From NCBI RefSeq assembly GCF_023195535.1, contig NZ_JALPNF010000001.1, positions 1 through 64,000 on the forward strand: 64,000 bases of DNA, given 5' to 3'. Positions within the stretch are counted from its first letter, which is position 1. Each line of letters opens with the position of its first letter. The stretch is from Sphingomonas faeni (lineage in GTDB: Bacteria; Pseudomonadota; Alphaproteobacteria; Sphingomonadales; Sphingomonadaceae). Below, one piece after another: positions 1 through 8,845 of this stretch. The translations under genes were made by a program, and so were the position numbers. The notes under the pieces are model-generated. The model did not search any database. It saw only the letters and a list, made by a program, of their open reading frames with translations, and was not told where the DNA came from.

Positions 1-77
1 CGCTCGTGATCGAAAACCATCCGTACCGCCCGCTCGCGGACTTCGGGCGCAAACTTGTTCGTCGTCTTGCTCGTCAT
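1..77 (-). CDS. IS3-family transposase OrfA (N-terminal fragment, runs off the left edge)
   Basis: Reads MTSKTTNKFAPEVRERAVRM and continues VFDHE. This is the typical N-terminus of the small helix-turn-helix OrfA protein of IS3-family elements, which binds the element ends and is usually joined to OrfB by programmed frameshifting. The ATG is preceded by a GAGAAGGTGGAG ribosome-binding region inside the element leader. Only about 25 codons are in the window, so it cannot be said whether the transposase is intact. Confidence 0.8.
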   Translation of the reverse strand, partial: MTSKTTNKFAPEVRERAVRMVFDHE

Positions 78-101
78 GGCTCCACCTTCTCAGGAGTTGG
101 A

Positions 102-127
102 GCCTCCGACAAACCCGGCGCGGTTCA
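102..127. repeat. IS terminal inverted repeat
   Basis: Boundary of the insertion sequence. The outer end is at 127, and the flanking host sequence begins AAGGCC. The partner repeat lies outside the window. Confidence 0.7.
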
Positions 128-813
128 AAGGCCTTGGCCAGGAGATCGTGATAGACGCGACATGCACCACAAGTACGGCAGCTTGAAAAGAAACTGATGC
201 GGATCTTCTCTGCGTATGCTTCGGCGCCGAGCGACGTGCGAAGTGCCGCAACCTTGCTGCGTAACCGGTCCACAACCACCGGGTGTGGAAGGGAAGCCTT
301 ATAGTTGCTACACCTCCGTAGACGAGGAAGCGGGGCTCGGAGTTGGGTTGGAATACGCGCATAAATGGCGTGGGCTCCGTGACACGGCAAATCCCGACGG
401 AACCTTCGACGAGGTCCCGCATGAAGACAGCCTCACGATTGTAGTGGCAAAGACTTTCTCGCTGACGGGCAACTGATGCTGAGCGGACACCCGCAGCACG
501 ATTGAACGCATCAAAATTGTCGGCCAAACAGCCGATTGACCCGCGATTGCGGCGGTGTGGGACTGCCTGCTTTTGGTAAATGACGGCAAAGAACAAGCGG
601 TCCTCAATCGGCAAAAATTCAGTCTCCACGAAGGCTAACTTGGCCGCTTTAGGAAGCCCGGTTTCCGCTAAACCGGCCATTCCCCGGTAAAGGTGACGAT
701 CGGCAGGAAAGTCCCAAACCCTGCCGCTCCGACGATCGCTGCCGCAATGTAAACGAGCGGCCGAAGTTGGGAGCTAAAAAGAGCTTCTGAATGTTTGGGA
801 TTAGGTCAGTTTT
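128..813. other. No supported gene (686 bp next to the IS end)
   Basis: Several overlapping open frames exist on both strands, but none has recognisable motifs, a convincing ribosome-binding site or a composition like the neighbouring genes. The stretch is visibly less GC-rich than the flanks. It may be degraded DNA left beside the insertion sequence. Confidence 0.5.
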
Positions 814-1284
814 CTAACGGGTGACCACGTTCGGCTTCATTACCGCAAGCTTGGCGAGGAAGGCGTTTTGGGCTGGAAATGTCACACCCTCGTGACGCAT
901 GGCGGCCTGAAGGTTTTCAACCAGCGCATTCATGTCTTTGGCCTGGATCCCGAGGTTCTTGTGCGCAGTCGCCATATCGCGACCGGTGTAGTGGCAGCTG
1001 CCGTTCAATAGGACGCAAAACTGCTCCTTCAGCGTGCGGCGGAGGCGGATCATGTCCTGCCCCTTGAAGATGTCGCCGATCCGCGGATCGCCTTGGCTCG
1101 TCGTTACCAGATCGTCGACGATCCGGTCGATACCGGCCACGCCGTGAAACGCCTCGAGCATGGCAACTCCCTTGAACCGACTGCCGCCGGCATTGGTATC
1201 GCTAACTGCATAGGGCGCGACCGGATCCTCGCCCGTCGGCGCGGGTGCCGTCTGGATGAGGAGGAACAGGGCAAGCAGAAGCAT
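814..1284 (-). CDS. Group 1 truncated haemoglobin, exported
   Basis: 156-residue protein. Residues 1 to about 15 form a hydrophobic signal-like segment (LLLALFLLIQ), and about 42-150 match a 2-on-2 globin: FHGVAGIDRIVDDL start helix, RRTLKEQFCVLL core, then the F-helix motif with proximal haem ligand H108 (ATAHKNLGI). Truncated globins bind O2, NO or CO and act in NO detoxification or redox sensing. The leader suggests a periplasmic location, which is unusual for this family. The gene lies 12 bp downstream of the DUF3034 gene on the same strand, so co-transcription is likely. Family assignment is from motif reading. Confidence 0.85.
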   Translation of the reverse strand: MLLLALFLLIQTAPAPTGEDPVAPYAVSDTNAGGSRFKGVAMLEAFHGVAGIDRIVDDLVTTSQGDPRIGDIFKGQDMIRLRRTLKEQFCVLLNGSCHYTGRDMATAHKNLGIQAKDMNALVENLQAAMRHEGVTFPAQNAFLAKLAVMKPNVVTR

Positions 1285-1296
1285 GGGAAACGTCCC

Positions 1297-2214
1297 TTAG
1301 AAGGCGGTCTGGAGCGATAGGAAGCCGCCGCGTTGGCGCTCCGCCGTCGCGATCGATCCGAGATCGACATAGGCCGCAGTCGCGGTCACGTTTTTGTTGA
1401 TCGCATAAGCGGCATAGGCGGTCTTCCACTCATTCTCCTTGGCAAACCCTAGATTGTCGGGTTTCGACCTGTATTCGCCACCGACGATTAGTTGGCGCGA
1501 GATCTGATAGCCGAGCGTGCCCTCGACCTGGATGGTGCGGTTTGCGCCGCGATCACCACCGAACCCGAGCAGGCCGTTCTGGTTGGCCTTGGTGTAGCGG
1601 ATGGTGGTGCCCAGCAGGATGCTCTGCCGCAGGAGGAGCTTGGTGGCAGCCACATAGATATCGGTGCCGCTGGCGTGGCGCCCGCCGACCGCGGCGACAA
1701 TCTGCGGATCAAGATTGTGCTTGTACTGCACGCCGATCGCGATCTGCGGCAGGTAGGCGCTGCCATAGATTGCATCTCCGGCGACACGCAGCTTGGCACC
1801 GAACACGTCCTGATTGAGCGTATAGCCACGGCCGATACCAAGCTTCTCACCGACGTCCCGCGTGTCAAGATTCTGTCGGGCATAACTCAGTTCTAGCCGG
1901 TCGCGAATGCCGATAGCCGCGCCATGGCTTTCCCACCGGTAGTCCGGCAGCAGGATGGCGGAGACGTGCGCGGACCCGCCGATCCCATCGACGGTTTCGT
2001 TACCGGCGATCACCGCCCAGGTGGAGATGCCGCCGCCCGAACTGCCCTCGATCGAGCTGACGCCGTTGGTCAGCATCAGCTTGCCGCCCGCGCGACCCTC
2101 GTGCGCCTCGGTTGGGGTCGCTGTCACGACGGCGGTCGCCACTACGGCCTTGGCGATGTACCCGGCGACGGTCGAAGGCGAAATGCGAATCATCTGGCAT
2201 CCCATGGAGACCAT
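1297..2214 (-). CDS. DUF3034 family outer-membrane-like protein
   Basis: 305-residue secreted protein of unknown function. After a signal peptide (either Met1 or Met8, at 2214 or 2193, could be the start; cleavage near PTEA-HEG) come alternating beta-strand-like segments, ending in a C-terminal aromatic residue (LQTAF) typical of outer-membrane barrels. The opening GGKLMLTNGVSSIEGSSGGG is, as I recall, characteristic of DUF3034. It is the first gene of a two-gene unit with the truncated haemoglobin and is divergent from the cupredoxin-like and GGDEF/EAL pair across a 118-bp gap. The family is often found with such genes, but no biochemical function is known to me. Confidence 0.75.
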   Translation of the reverse strand: MVSMGCQMIRISPSTVAGYIAKAVVATAVVTATPTEAHEGRAGGKLMLTNGVSSIEGSSGGGISTWAVIAGNETVDGIGGSAHVSAILLPDYRWESHGAAIGIRDRLELSYARQNLDTRDVGEKLGIGRGYTLNQDVFGAKLRVAGDAIYGSAYLPQIAIGVQYKHNLDPQIVAAVGGRHASGTDIYVAATKLLLRQSILLGTTIRYTKANQNGLLGFGGDRGANRTIQVEGTLGYQISRQLIVGGEYRSKPDNLGFAKENEWKTAYAAYAINKNVTATAAYVDLGSIATAERQRGGFLSLQTAF

Positions 2215-2332
2215 TGGTTAATTCTCGGTCTCCCATGCCCGGCCATCATCGCGTAGCTTGGTCAAAAATGACGAGGGCGAGCATCGATGACGTTTACGGG
2301 TTCGCAATCTTCCGACCGTTAGAGGACGGTCT

Positions 2333-2932
2333 ATGCACGCTTCCGTCTTCCGTCTGATTTCGATGATCGCCGCGCTTGCGTTGCCCATGGCTGCGCATGC
2401 CGCCACGGTGGCGATCGATGTCCTTGGCTTCGACGGGAAGCCTCTGATCGGCGCGGTAGTCACGATCGAGACGCCTAAAGCGCCGGGGGTGACGGTGCGC
2501 GGGCCTTATCTGATCGAACAGCGCGACATCGCGTTTCAGCCGCATGTGCTGATCGTCCCCGTCGGCGCGACGGTCGGCTTCCCCAACCGCGACCGGGTCC
2601 GTCATCACGTCTATTCGTTTTCCAAGACCAAGAAATTCGACCTGAAACTCTACGGGCGGGAGGATGCGCGGACTGTCCTCTTCGATCGTCCGGGCGTTGT
2701 CCCGCTCGGCTGCAACATTCATGATTCGATGAGCGGGTTCGTGTTCGTCACAGCCACGCCGTTTGCCGCACTGACCGACCAGGCGGGGCATGTCAGCATT
2801 ACCGGTATACCCGCGGGGATTGGCACGGTCCGCGTCTGGCACCCTTCGATCCGCGCGCCTGGCAGCACCGCGTCCCAGCCGATCGACGTCGCCGCCACCG
2901 GCTTTGCCACGACCTTCGTGCTGCACCGGTGA
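2333..2932 (+). CDS. Cupredoxin-like (methylamine-utilisation type) secreted protein
   Basis: 199-residue exported protein with signal peptide 1-23 (ALPMAAHA-A). A beta-sandwich follows with a plausible type-1 copper set: H91/H92 in the RHHVYSFS strand, then C127, H130 and M133 in LGCNIHDSMSG. Similar proteins are annotated as methylamine utilisation or plastocyanin-like; nothing here points to methylamine metabolism. The ATG has an AGAGGA ribosome-binding site. Its stop overlaps the start of the downstream GGDEF/EAL gene, implying translational coupling. It could deliver copper or act as a periplasmic redox partner for the sensor; that is inference. Confidence 0.8.
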   Translation: MHASVFRLISMIAALALPMAAHAATVAIDVLGFDGKPLIGAVVTIETPKAPGVTVRGPYLIEQRDIAFQPHVLIVPVGATVGFPNRDRVRHHVYSFSKTKKFDLKLYGREDARTVLFDRPGVVPLGCNIHDSMSGFVFVTATPFAALTDQAGHVSITGIPAGIGTVRVWHPSIRAPGSTASQPIDVAATGFATTFVLHR

Positions 2933-5271
2933 TGAGCCTGCGCCTGCCGCGGTTCCGCCATCTCCGGACCAAGCTGTCGGTGCTGTATGCGAGCCTGTTC
3001 GCGGTGACCCTGGTGCTGCTCGCGGGCGTCGCTCAGGCGATGATCTGGACGCACGCGCGTGATTCCGTGCGTCAAGAACTTATTGCCAGCGGCAGCGTCT
3101 ACGACCGGATCTGGACACTCAGGTCGCAGTCGCTGATCGCGTCGGCCGACCTGTTATCACGAGATTTCGGATTTCGCGCTGCGGTTGCCAGCGGGGATCA
3201 GCCGACGATCGCGTCCGCGCTCGTTAATATCTCCCACCGGGCCGAGGTTACCGCCGCGTTCGTGGTCGATCAGGACGGTCAGGTTACCGGCCCCTCAGGC
3301 GCACTTGCGGCGACGGTCGCCCGGTTTCCCTTCGCGGTTCCGGACGGACGGCGCGACGCGGTGGTGGTCGTGGCGGGGCAGGTATACCGACTGATCCTGT
3401 CACCGGTGATGGCACCGACGCAGGTGGGCTGGGTGGTGTTCGCGGTGCGACTCGACGCCACCGAGATGCACGCGCTCGAACGGCTGTCCGCGATCCCGCT
3501 GATCGCGACCATTTTGCGCAGCGATGGTGCAGGGCGCTGGCACGCGGCAGACAGGTCGATCGGATCGGCGTCAGCGATCGACAATTTGGTTGATGCATCG
3601 CAATCGACGCGAACGCTTGCCACGCTCAACCTGTCAACCGGCCGCGCGTTCGCTATCGCCAAGCCGCTGGCCGGTCTGACGCGTCGACCGCAGGCGGCGA
3701 TCCTGATCCGCTATCCGCTCAACGCCGCACTGACCCCGTATCTGCCGTTGCAGGCGGGCATCGCGCTTGCAGGGCTAGCCGGCCTGATCCTCGTCGTGCT
3801 CGGCAGCCGGCGTCTGGCAAGGGGGATCGCCGGACCGATCGCCGCGCTGGACGCCGCAGCGCGCGCGCTGGAGGAGGGGAGTCGAGCCAATATCGTCGTG
3901 AAAGGTCGCGACGAGATCGGCAGGCTCGCCGCCAGCTTTAATCGGATGTCGGTCGGTATCCTCGAACGTGAGAACCGGATCACGCATCTCGCATTCCACG
4001 ATGTCCTCACCGGCCTGCCAAACCGGACCTATTTTCGCCAGTCGCTCGACCAGGCAATCCTTCAGGCCGGGCGTACCGGCGGAGGGATAGCGGTGCTGTG
4101 TCTCGATCTCGATCGCTTCAAAGGCGTGAACGACACGCTCGGCCATCCGGTCGGCGATGCGTTGCTGAAAGCGATCGGCACGATGCTGAGCGAGGTCGCG
4201 CCCGACGGGCTGGTCTCGCGGCTTGGCGGGGACGAATATGCGGTGATCCTGTCGGGCCAGTTTGATGCCGATCGGCCGCGCGTACTAGCGCAGAGCATTC
4301 TCGACATGATGCGCCAGCCCGTCGAAGCCGATGGCCACCAGATCGCGACGGCGGTCAGCATCGGCATCGCGATCGGTCCGGTTGACGGCAAGGACGCAGA
4401 TGAACTGCTCAAGAATGCCGACCTCGCGCTGTATTTTGCGAAGGAAGACGGTCGCGGTGTGTTCCGCTTCTTCGAACCCGCGCTCGACGCCGCGGCGCGC
4501 TGGCGTCGGCAAGTCGAACTCGACCTTCGCGAGGCGATCAAGGAAGGCCAGTTCGTCCTCAACTACCAGCCAGTGTTCGACCTGAAAGCGGACCGGATCG
4601 GCGGGTTCGAAGCACTGGTGCGCTGGCATCACCCGCAGCGCGGCATCGTTCCTCCCGTCGAATTCATCCCGATCGCCGAGGATACCGGGCTGATCATCGC
4701 AATCGGCGAATGGGTCATGCAAGAGGCCTGTCGTCAGGCGATGCACTGGCCCGAGCATGTGCGCGTCGCGGTCAACGTTTCGCCGCTGCAGTTCCGCAAC
4801 ACCGGATTCCAGGCGATCATACTTCAGGCGCTCGCCCATAGTGGCCTGGCGCCCGACCGGCTCGAGATCGAGATCACGGAATCGGTGTTCCTCGACGGCG
4901 AGGGGCCGGTGATTGCGTTGCTGCACAAGCTGCGGGCGATGGGGATCCGCGTCGCGCTCGACGATTTCGGCACCGGCTATTCGTCGCTCAGCTACTTGCG
5001 CAGCTTCCCGTTCGACAAGATCAAGATCGACCGCTCGTTCATCACCAGCATCGCCAGCGATCCGAGCGCCGCGGCGATCGTCCGCGCGATCGTCGACCTG
5101 GCGACCGCGCTGCACATGGAAACGACCGCAGAGGGGGTCGAAGATACCCACCAGCTCGACCTGTTGCGCGGCGAGGGCTGCGGTAACATCCAGGGCTACC
5201 TATTTAGCCGGCCAGTTGAGAGTTGCCGTATCGCCGGGCTGCTCGAGAATAGAATCAGCCGGGCAGCCTAG
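2929..5271 (+). CDS. Membrane-bound sensor diguanylate cyclase/phosphodiesterase (HAMP-GGDEF-EAL)
   Basis: 780-residue cyclic-di-GMP enzyme. One transmembrane helix near 15-40 and a second near 265-290 enclose a periplasmic sensor region of about 220 residues (Cache-like, with QDGQVTGPSGA). A HAMP linker follows (SRRLARGIAGPIAALDAA), then a GGDEF domain with GGDEY at 433-437 and an EAL domain with EAL at 561-563. The later EAL motifs ITESVF, DDFGTGYSSLSYL and TTAEGVED are present, so phosphodiesterase activity is plausible; the Tyr in GGDEY is tolerated in many active cyclases. GTG at 2929 or ATG at 2932 starts the gene, overlapping the cupredoxin stop. That coupling suggests the cupredoxin feeds a copper or redox signal to this enzyme. 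Confidence 0.92.
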   Translation: MMSLRLPRFRHLRTKLSVLYASLFAVTLVLLAGVAQAMIWTHARDSVRQELIASGSVYDRIWTLRSQSLIASADLLSRDFGFRAAVASGDQPTIASALVNISHRAEVTAAFVVDQDGQVTGPSGALAATVARFPFAVPDGRRDAVVVVAGQVYRLILSPVMAPTQVGWVVFAVRLDATEMHALERLSAIPLIATILRSDGAGRWHAADRSIGSASAIDNLVDASQSTRTLATLNLSTGRAFAIAKPLAGLTRRPQAAILIRYPLNAALTPYLPLQAGIALAGLAGLILVVLGSRRLARGIAGPIAALDAAARALEEGSRANIVVKGRDEIGRLAASFNRMSVGILERENRITHLAFHDVLTGLPNRTYFRQSLDQAILQAGRTGGGIAVLCLDLDRFKGVNDTLGHPVGDALLKAIGTMLSEVAPDGLVSRLGGDEYAVILSGQFDADRPRVLAQSILDMMRQPVEADGHQIATAVSIGIAIGPVDGKDADELLKNADLALYFAKEDGRGVFRFFEPALDAAARWRRQVELDLREAIKEGQFVLNYQPVFDLKADRIGGFEALVRWHHPQRGIVPPVEFIPIAEDTGLIIAIGEWVMQEACRQAMHWPEHVRVAVNVSPLQFRNTGFQAIILQALAHSGLAPDRLEIEITESVFLDGEGPVIALLHKLRAMGIRVALDDFGTGYSSLSYLRSFPFDKIKIDRSFITSIASDPSAAAIVRAIVDLATALHMETTAEGVEDTHQLDLLRGEGCGNIQGYLFSRPVESCRIAGLLENRISRAA

Positions 5272-5499
5272 CGGATAGAGAAGCGAGCATCCCATGCAAG
5301 CGACGCACGGCACCTGACACTGGTAGAATCGTTGACCACAAGCGATCACGACTTTTTACTACAAGTTTGCAAGCGGGTAAGGGCGCCCAAATTCCCGCAA
5401 CTGGGTCCATGCGGCCTTTAAGTCGTTCGTCGAGCCATAAACCACGCGTCGGACCTGGCGCCCCTCGGCAGATTTGATGCTGCTACCCCTGTCGAACGC

Positions 5500-6768
5500 T
5501 CACCCTGCGCGATTGGATGACAGGCGGAGCAGTCGCCCGCCAGATCCGTCTTCCAGCAGCCATAGCGCCCCGTCTGGGCCGGCCATGACCGCGCGGATCC
5601 GCGCGCCCATCGTCCACCGCTCCGCTTCGCTGGGGACCACGCCGTCGAACGCGATGCGGATTAGCGCTTCAGATGCCAGTCCACCGACGAACGCGGAGCC
5701 GCGCCACTGCGGAAACATCGTGCCGTCATAAAAGGCGAGCCCGGCCGGAGCGATGATCGGGGTCCAATACAGCGCCGGCTGCTGGAATTTCGCCTTTCCG
5801 ACAGGAGAGACGATCGGCGTGTCGTCGTAGTTCTTGCCGTACGACACGACCGGCCACCCATAGTTCTTGCCCGGTTCGATCAGGTTCAACTCGTCACCGC
5901 CCTGCGGACCCATTTCGGTCGACCAAAGGCGACCTTTCGCATCGAACGCCAGCCCGTAGGGGTTTCGATGACCGGTCGTCCATGTCTCCGCCTGGGTCAG
6001 GTTCGGGCCCGGTATCGTGGCCCTGCGCACCGGCGCGGTCGCGGCGGAACCGGTATTTGCCGGCGGATCGATGATGCCAATCGTCGTGGCGCCAACCTTA
6101 CCCGCGCCGGGGTTGCCGGGCGCAGGCTTGCCGTCCAGCGTCAGTCGCAGAATCTTCCCAAGCGCCTGGTCGGGGTCCTGCGCCGGGGTAAACCGCTGCC
6201 TCTCGCCGGAGGTAAGGAAAAGATAGCGCCCGTCCGGTGAGAACGCGATGTAGCCGCCGAACTGCCCGCCATTGCCGCGGGGCAGTTGCCGCCATAGGAC
6301 TTGAAGGCCTTTGAGCGTCGGTCGAGCCGCGCCGAGATCGAGCGTTGCCCGGGCAAGCGCCAAGCCATCGCCGCCTTCGCCAGGTTCGGAATATGTAAGA
6401 TAGATTTGCCGGCTCTGCGCGAAGTTCGGCGCAGTGGCGACGAACAGCAATCCGCCCTGTCCTTCAAAGTGTACGCGCGGCACGCCAGTGATCGGCGTTT
6501 TTACGCCCGCCGCGGTGACCAGCCACAACCTGCCGGGTTTTTCGGTAACCAGCATTCTCTGATCCGGCAGAAAGGCCAGCGCCCAAGGCGAATCAAACGA
6601 GGCGACGGGATTGATCTTAAAGGGCTTGGATGCGGTGGGGGTCGCCGTCCCGTAGTTGACCGGCAACGCGGATGTGTCGGGGCCGGCTGGCGCCGAGGCG
6701 GGGGCCGTCGGCCCACACCCGATCAGCAGCACCAGCGGAGCCATGGATATTCTACGATAGTCAGGCAC
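5500..6768 (-). CDS. PQQ-dependent aldose sugar dehydrogenase-like lipoprotein
   Basis: 422-residue six-bladed propeller enzyme of the soluble glucose/aldose sugar dehydrogenase family (GSDH/Asd type). Motifs seen are SFDSPWALAFLPD, GGLLFVATAP, RQLPRGNGGQFGGYIAFSPDG, TGHRNPYGLAFDAKGRLWSTEMGPQGGDELN and APAGLAFYDG, which form the usual catalytic and cofactor face. GTG at 6768 is preferred: it has a GAGAGGA ribosome-binding site and supplies the basic n-region before the lipobox LLIGC, so the mature protein should be a lipoprotein. The family oxidises sugars in the periplasm with PQQ. No PQQ synthesis genes are in the window. Confidence 0.88.
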   Translation of the reverse strand: MPDYRRISMAPLVLLIGCGPTAPASAPAGPDTSALPVNYGTATPTASKPFKINPVASFDSPWALAFLPDQRMLVTEKPGRLWLVTAAGVKTPITGVPRVHFEGQGGLLFVATAPNFAQSRQIYLTYSEPGEGGDGLALARATLDLGAARPTLKGLQVLWRQLPRGNGGQFGGYIAFSPDGRYLFLTSGERQRFTPAQDPDQALGKILRLTLDGKPAPGNPGAGKVGATTIGIIDPPANTGSAATAPVRRATIPGPNLTQAETWTTGHRNPYGLAFDAKGRLWSTEMGPQGGDELNLIEPGKNYGWPVVSYGKNYDDTPIVSPVGKAKFQQPALYWTPIIAPAGLAFYDGTMFPQWRGSAFVGGLASEALIRIAFDGVVPSEAERWTMGARIRAVMAGPDGALWLLEDGSGGRLLRLSSNRAG

Positions 6769-6904
6769 AGGCGATCCTCTCTCGGTGGGCGGGTCTGTGC
6801 CACATGCACTTCCGCGACCCGCAATTATTCGTCGAAGGCGTATTGTGGCGGTTTAATTCGATGCCCGTCCAATCGAGGCCCGCAGATCGCGACCGCCCGG
6901 CGTC

Positions 6905-8626
6905 TCATCGACGGCTGCTCACGATCCGCCGACGTCCGGTTTCACGCGAGGCTGGGGTAATGACCAGTAACGAGACGCCTTGGCGCGGCAGGTCGAACGT
7001 CAGCTTGGCGTCACCACTGCGAGCCATAAGCTGCTTGGGTTTGGGGTTCATGGTCGCGAGTTCGGCGGCCTTCAACAGCGCGGCACGCTGTTCGTTCGTC
7101 GGGGCGAGCGGCGATCCCATGGCCTGCCAAACGGCGAAACTGTTCGAATGGCTGGCGTCGATCCGGTAGTGGGTCATCACCGCGCCCCTGGCAAAGACGC
7201 CCGGCAATCGGTGAAGCCGCAGTTGTACCGCCGCTTTCGGCCCCGGTAGATCATCGTCGTGATAGTGCCAGACGAGGACCGACAGCGCGTCGCCGTCGAG
7301 GCTGGCGATGCTGCCGACATCCGCGATGCCGCGCACGCCGTCGCGCATCACGGTGTCCAACGCGACCTGATGGTCGGACACGGCCGGCACGTACCGACCT
7401 TTTATTCGCGCGAACATCTTGAACATGTTCATGATCGGCAGGTCGATGCCGTTCGAAGTCAATTGGCGAAAGCGTGCGAACGGTGCCTGATCCTCGAACT
7501 CGAAGGCCCATGACAGGATGCCTTCGAGTTTGAGGTGACGGCGCTCGGCAAGCGCAAGCAGCCGCGGGAACGATGCGGCGGTGTAGCTCGAATACATGGT
7601 TCCGTTGCGGTAAGCGTTGGCCGGCCCCTGGCACGCCGCGCAGCCTTCAGGATCGGATTCGCCGATGACGATCGGTTTGTCTCTGAATGCCGGGTTGGCG
7701 CTGATCGCCGTGAACTCGTGCTCGGCGGCTTTGAGGTGGGTGTTCAAGCCCATGCGGACATGACCGCCAGTCCCATCCTCGACGAGTAGGGGCTGACCCT
7801 TTGCATGGAAGGACAGAAAGTCGGTGGGCGTGCCCGACGCCTGTACGTGTGCCATGAATGCCGTAAGAAAATCGTCGCCGGCGCCGGCATTGTCCGGTCC
7901 TCCGACGCGCGCCTCCGGCATCGCCCGCCGGACGCCGCGGACCGCGGCATCGTGAAGCCGGAAGAATTCCCCACGCGTACCGCCCCAGTAATATTGCGGC
8001 AGATTGGCTTCGTTCCAGGTCTGGAAATACCAGCTCGCGACGTCTTCGCGGCCATAGCGGTCGATGCAGTGACGCACCCACTGATAGATCAATTCCTCCC
8101 ACCGTCCGTAGTCGCGCGGCGGATAGGCCCAGCCGGTGCGCAACGCGCCGCTGCCCGGCCGCCAATCATGCTGATAGGGGATCGGCTTGGTCGACATCGC
8201 CTCGGGCATGAAACCGAGCTCGACATAGGGTTTGACGCCACGCGCGCGGTACGTGTCGAAAATCCGATCTACCACGGTCCAGTTGTAGACTGGGCGGCCG
8301 CGCGAATCTTCCGAATAGATACCAGTGGACCCCCATTTCAACGCAGGGGTGCCATCGCCGGAGGTGAAAAGGTTATGGGCGCGGAAATATACGTGTTCGG
8401 GCGCGAGTTTGCCTAGCGTCGCCAGCGTCGTTCGCCCGTCCTTCATCGTCGCATAGTTCGGCTCGTCTGCGCCGAAGAACCGCCACACCGGTTCGACGGG
8501 CCGTTCTGGGCGACCGGCATCTACCTCTACGACCACGGAAAACGCGTCGGCTGCATGGGTCGGATCGGCTCTTGCGGGCGCGAAAACGGCGATCGCCGCA
8601 GCACCGAACATCATCATCCGCATCAT
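6905..8626 (-). CDS. Glycoside hydrolase family 39-like (beta-xylosidase type)
   Basis: About 573 residues. The ATG at 8626 (then MRMMMFGAAAIAVFA, cleavage near ARA-DPT) gives a good signal peptide and has an AGGTGAT box upstream; an open frame continues to 8686 but adds a non-signal-like extension. A (beta/alpha)8 barrel is suggested by VYFRAHNLF and YVELGFMPEAM. The putative acid/base is the Glu in QTWNEAN and the nucleophile the Glu in VIVIGESDPEG-like IGESDPE. A C-terminal beta-sandwich completes the GH39 layout. Likely substrates are xylosides or related plant glycosides. The same-strand alpha/beta hydrolase upstream suggests a hemicellulose or decorated-glycan role. Confidence 0.8.
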   Translation of the reverse strand: MMRMMMFGAAAIAVFAPARADPTHAADAFSVVVEVDAGRPERPVEPVWRFFGADEPNYATMKDGRTTLATLGKLAPEHVYFRAHNLFTSGDGTPALKWGSTGIYSEDSRGRPVYNWTVVDRIFDTYRARGVKPYVELGFMPEAMSTKPIPYQHDWRPGSGALRTGWAYPPRDYGRWEELIYQWVRHCIDRYGREDVASWYFQTWNEANLPQYYWGGTRGEFFRLHDAAVRGVRRAMPEARVGGPDNAGAGDDFLTAFMAHVQASGTPTDFLSFHAKGQPLLVEDGTGGHVRMGLNTHLKAAEHEFTAISANPAFRDKPIVIGESDPEGCAACQGPANAYRNGTMYSSYTAASFPRLLALAERRHLKLEGILSWAFEFEDQAPFARFRQLTSNGIDLPIMNMFKMFARIKGRYVPAVSDHQVALDTVMRDGVRGIADVGSIASLDGDALSVLVWHYHDDDLPGPKAAVQLRLHRLPGVFARGAVMTHYRIDASHSNSFAVWQAMGSPLAPTNEQRAALLKAAELATMNPKPKQLMARSGDAKLTFDLPRQGVSLLVITPASRETGRRRIVSSRR

Positions 8627-8845
8627 GATGCCATCACCTGTTCCTGCGGAAGCAAACACGATGCGGACGATGTCGTCTTCGACCACGCGAACATGTCGAC
8701 GGCGGACATCATGACCCGAACTGGATACTGGAATGGACAGCGGATTTCACGCGAGTTGCCGAAGTCCGGCAATGCCGGTGCAGTGGTGGAGACGGCAGGG
8801 CGCGGCCCGGGATGCTCGGTCCGATCGAGCGGTACCATCTGCACC

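Larger units (their letters stand above)
1..127 (-). mobile_element. IS3-family insertion sequence, left end only
   Basis: The window opens inside an insertion sequence. A 26-bp terminal inverted repeat lies at 102-127, reading inward TGAACCGCGCCGGGTTTGTC and on to GGAGGC. It is followed by a short untranslated leader and the first codons of an OrfA-type transposase. The terminus resembles the TGAACCG...GGG...GGAG ends of IS3-family elements of the IS407/IS51 type (from memory). Only this end is visible, so the target-site duplication and completeness cannot be judged. Confidence 0.8.

Noticed and set aside
90..680. 196-codon minus-strand frame beside the IS end
   Set aside because: No motif, no ribosome-binding site, and it runs into the insertion-sequence terminus.
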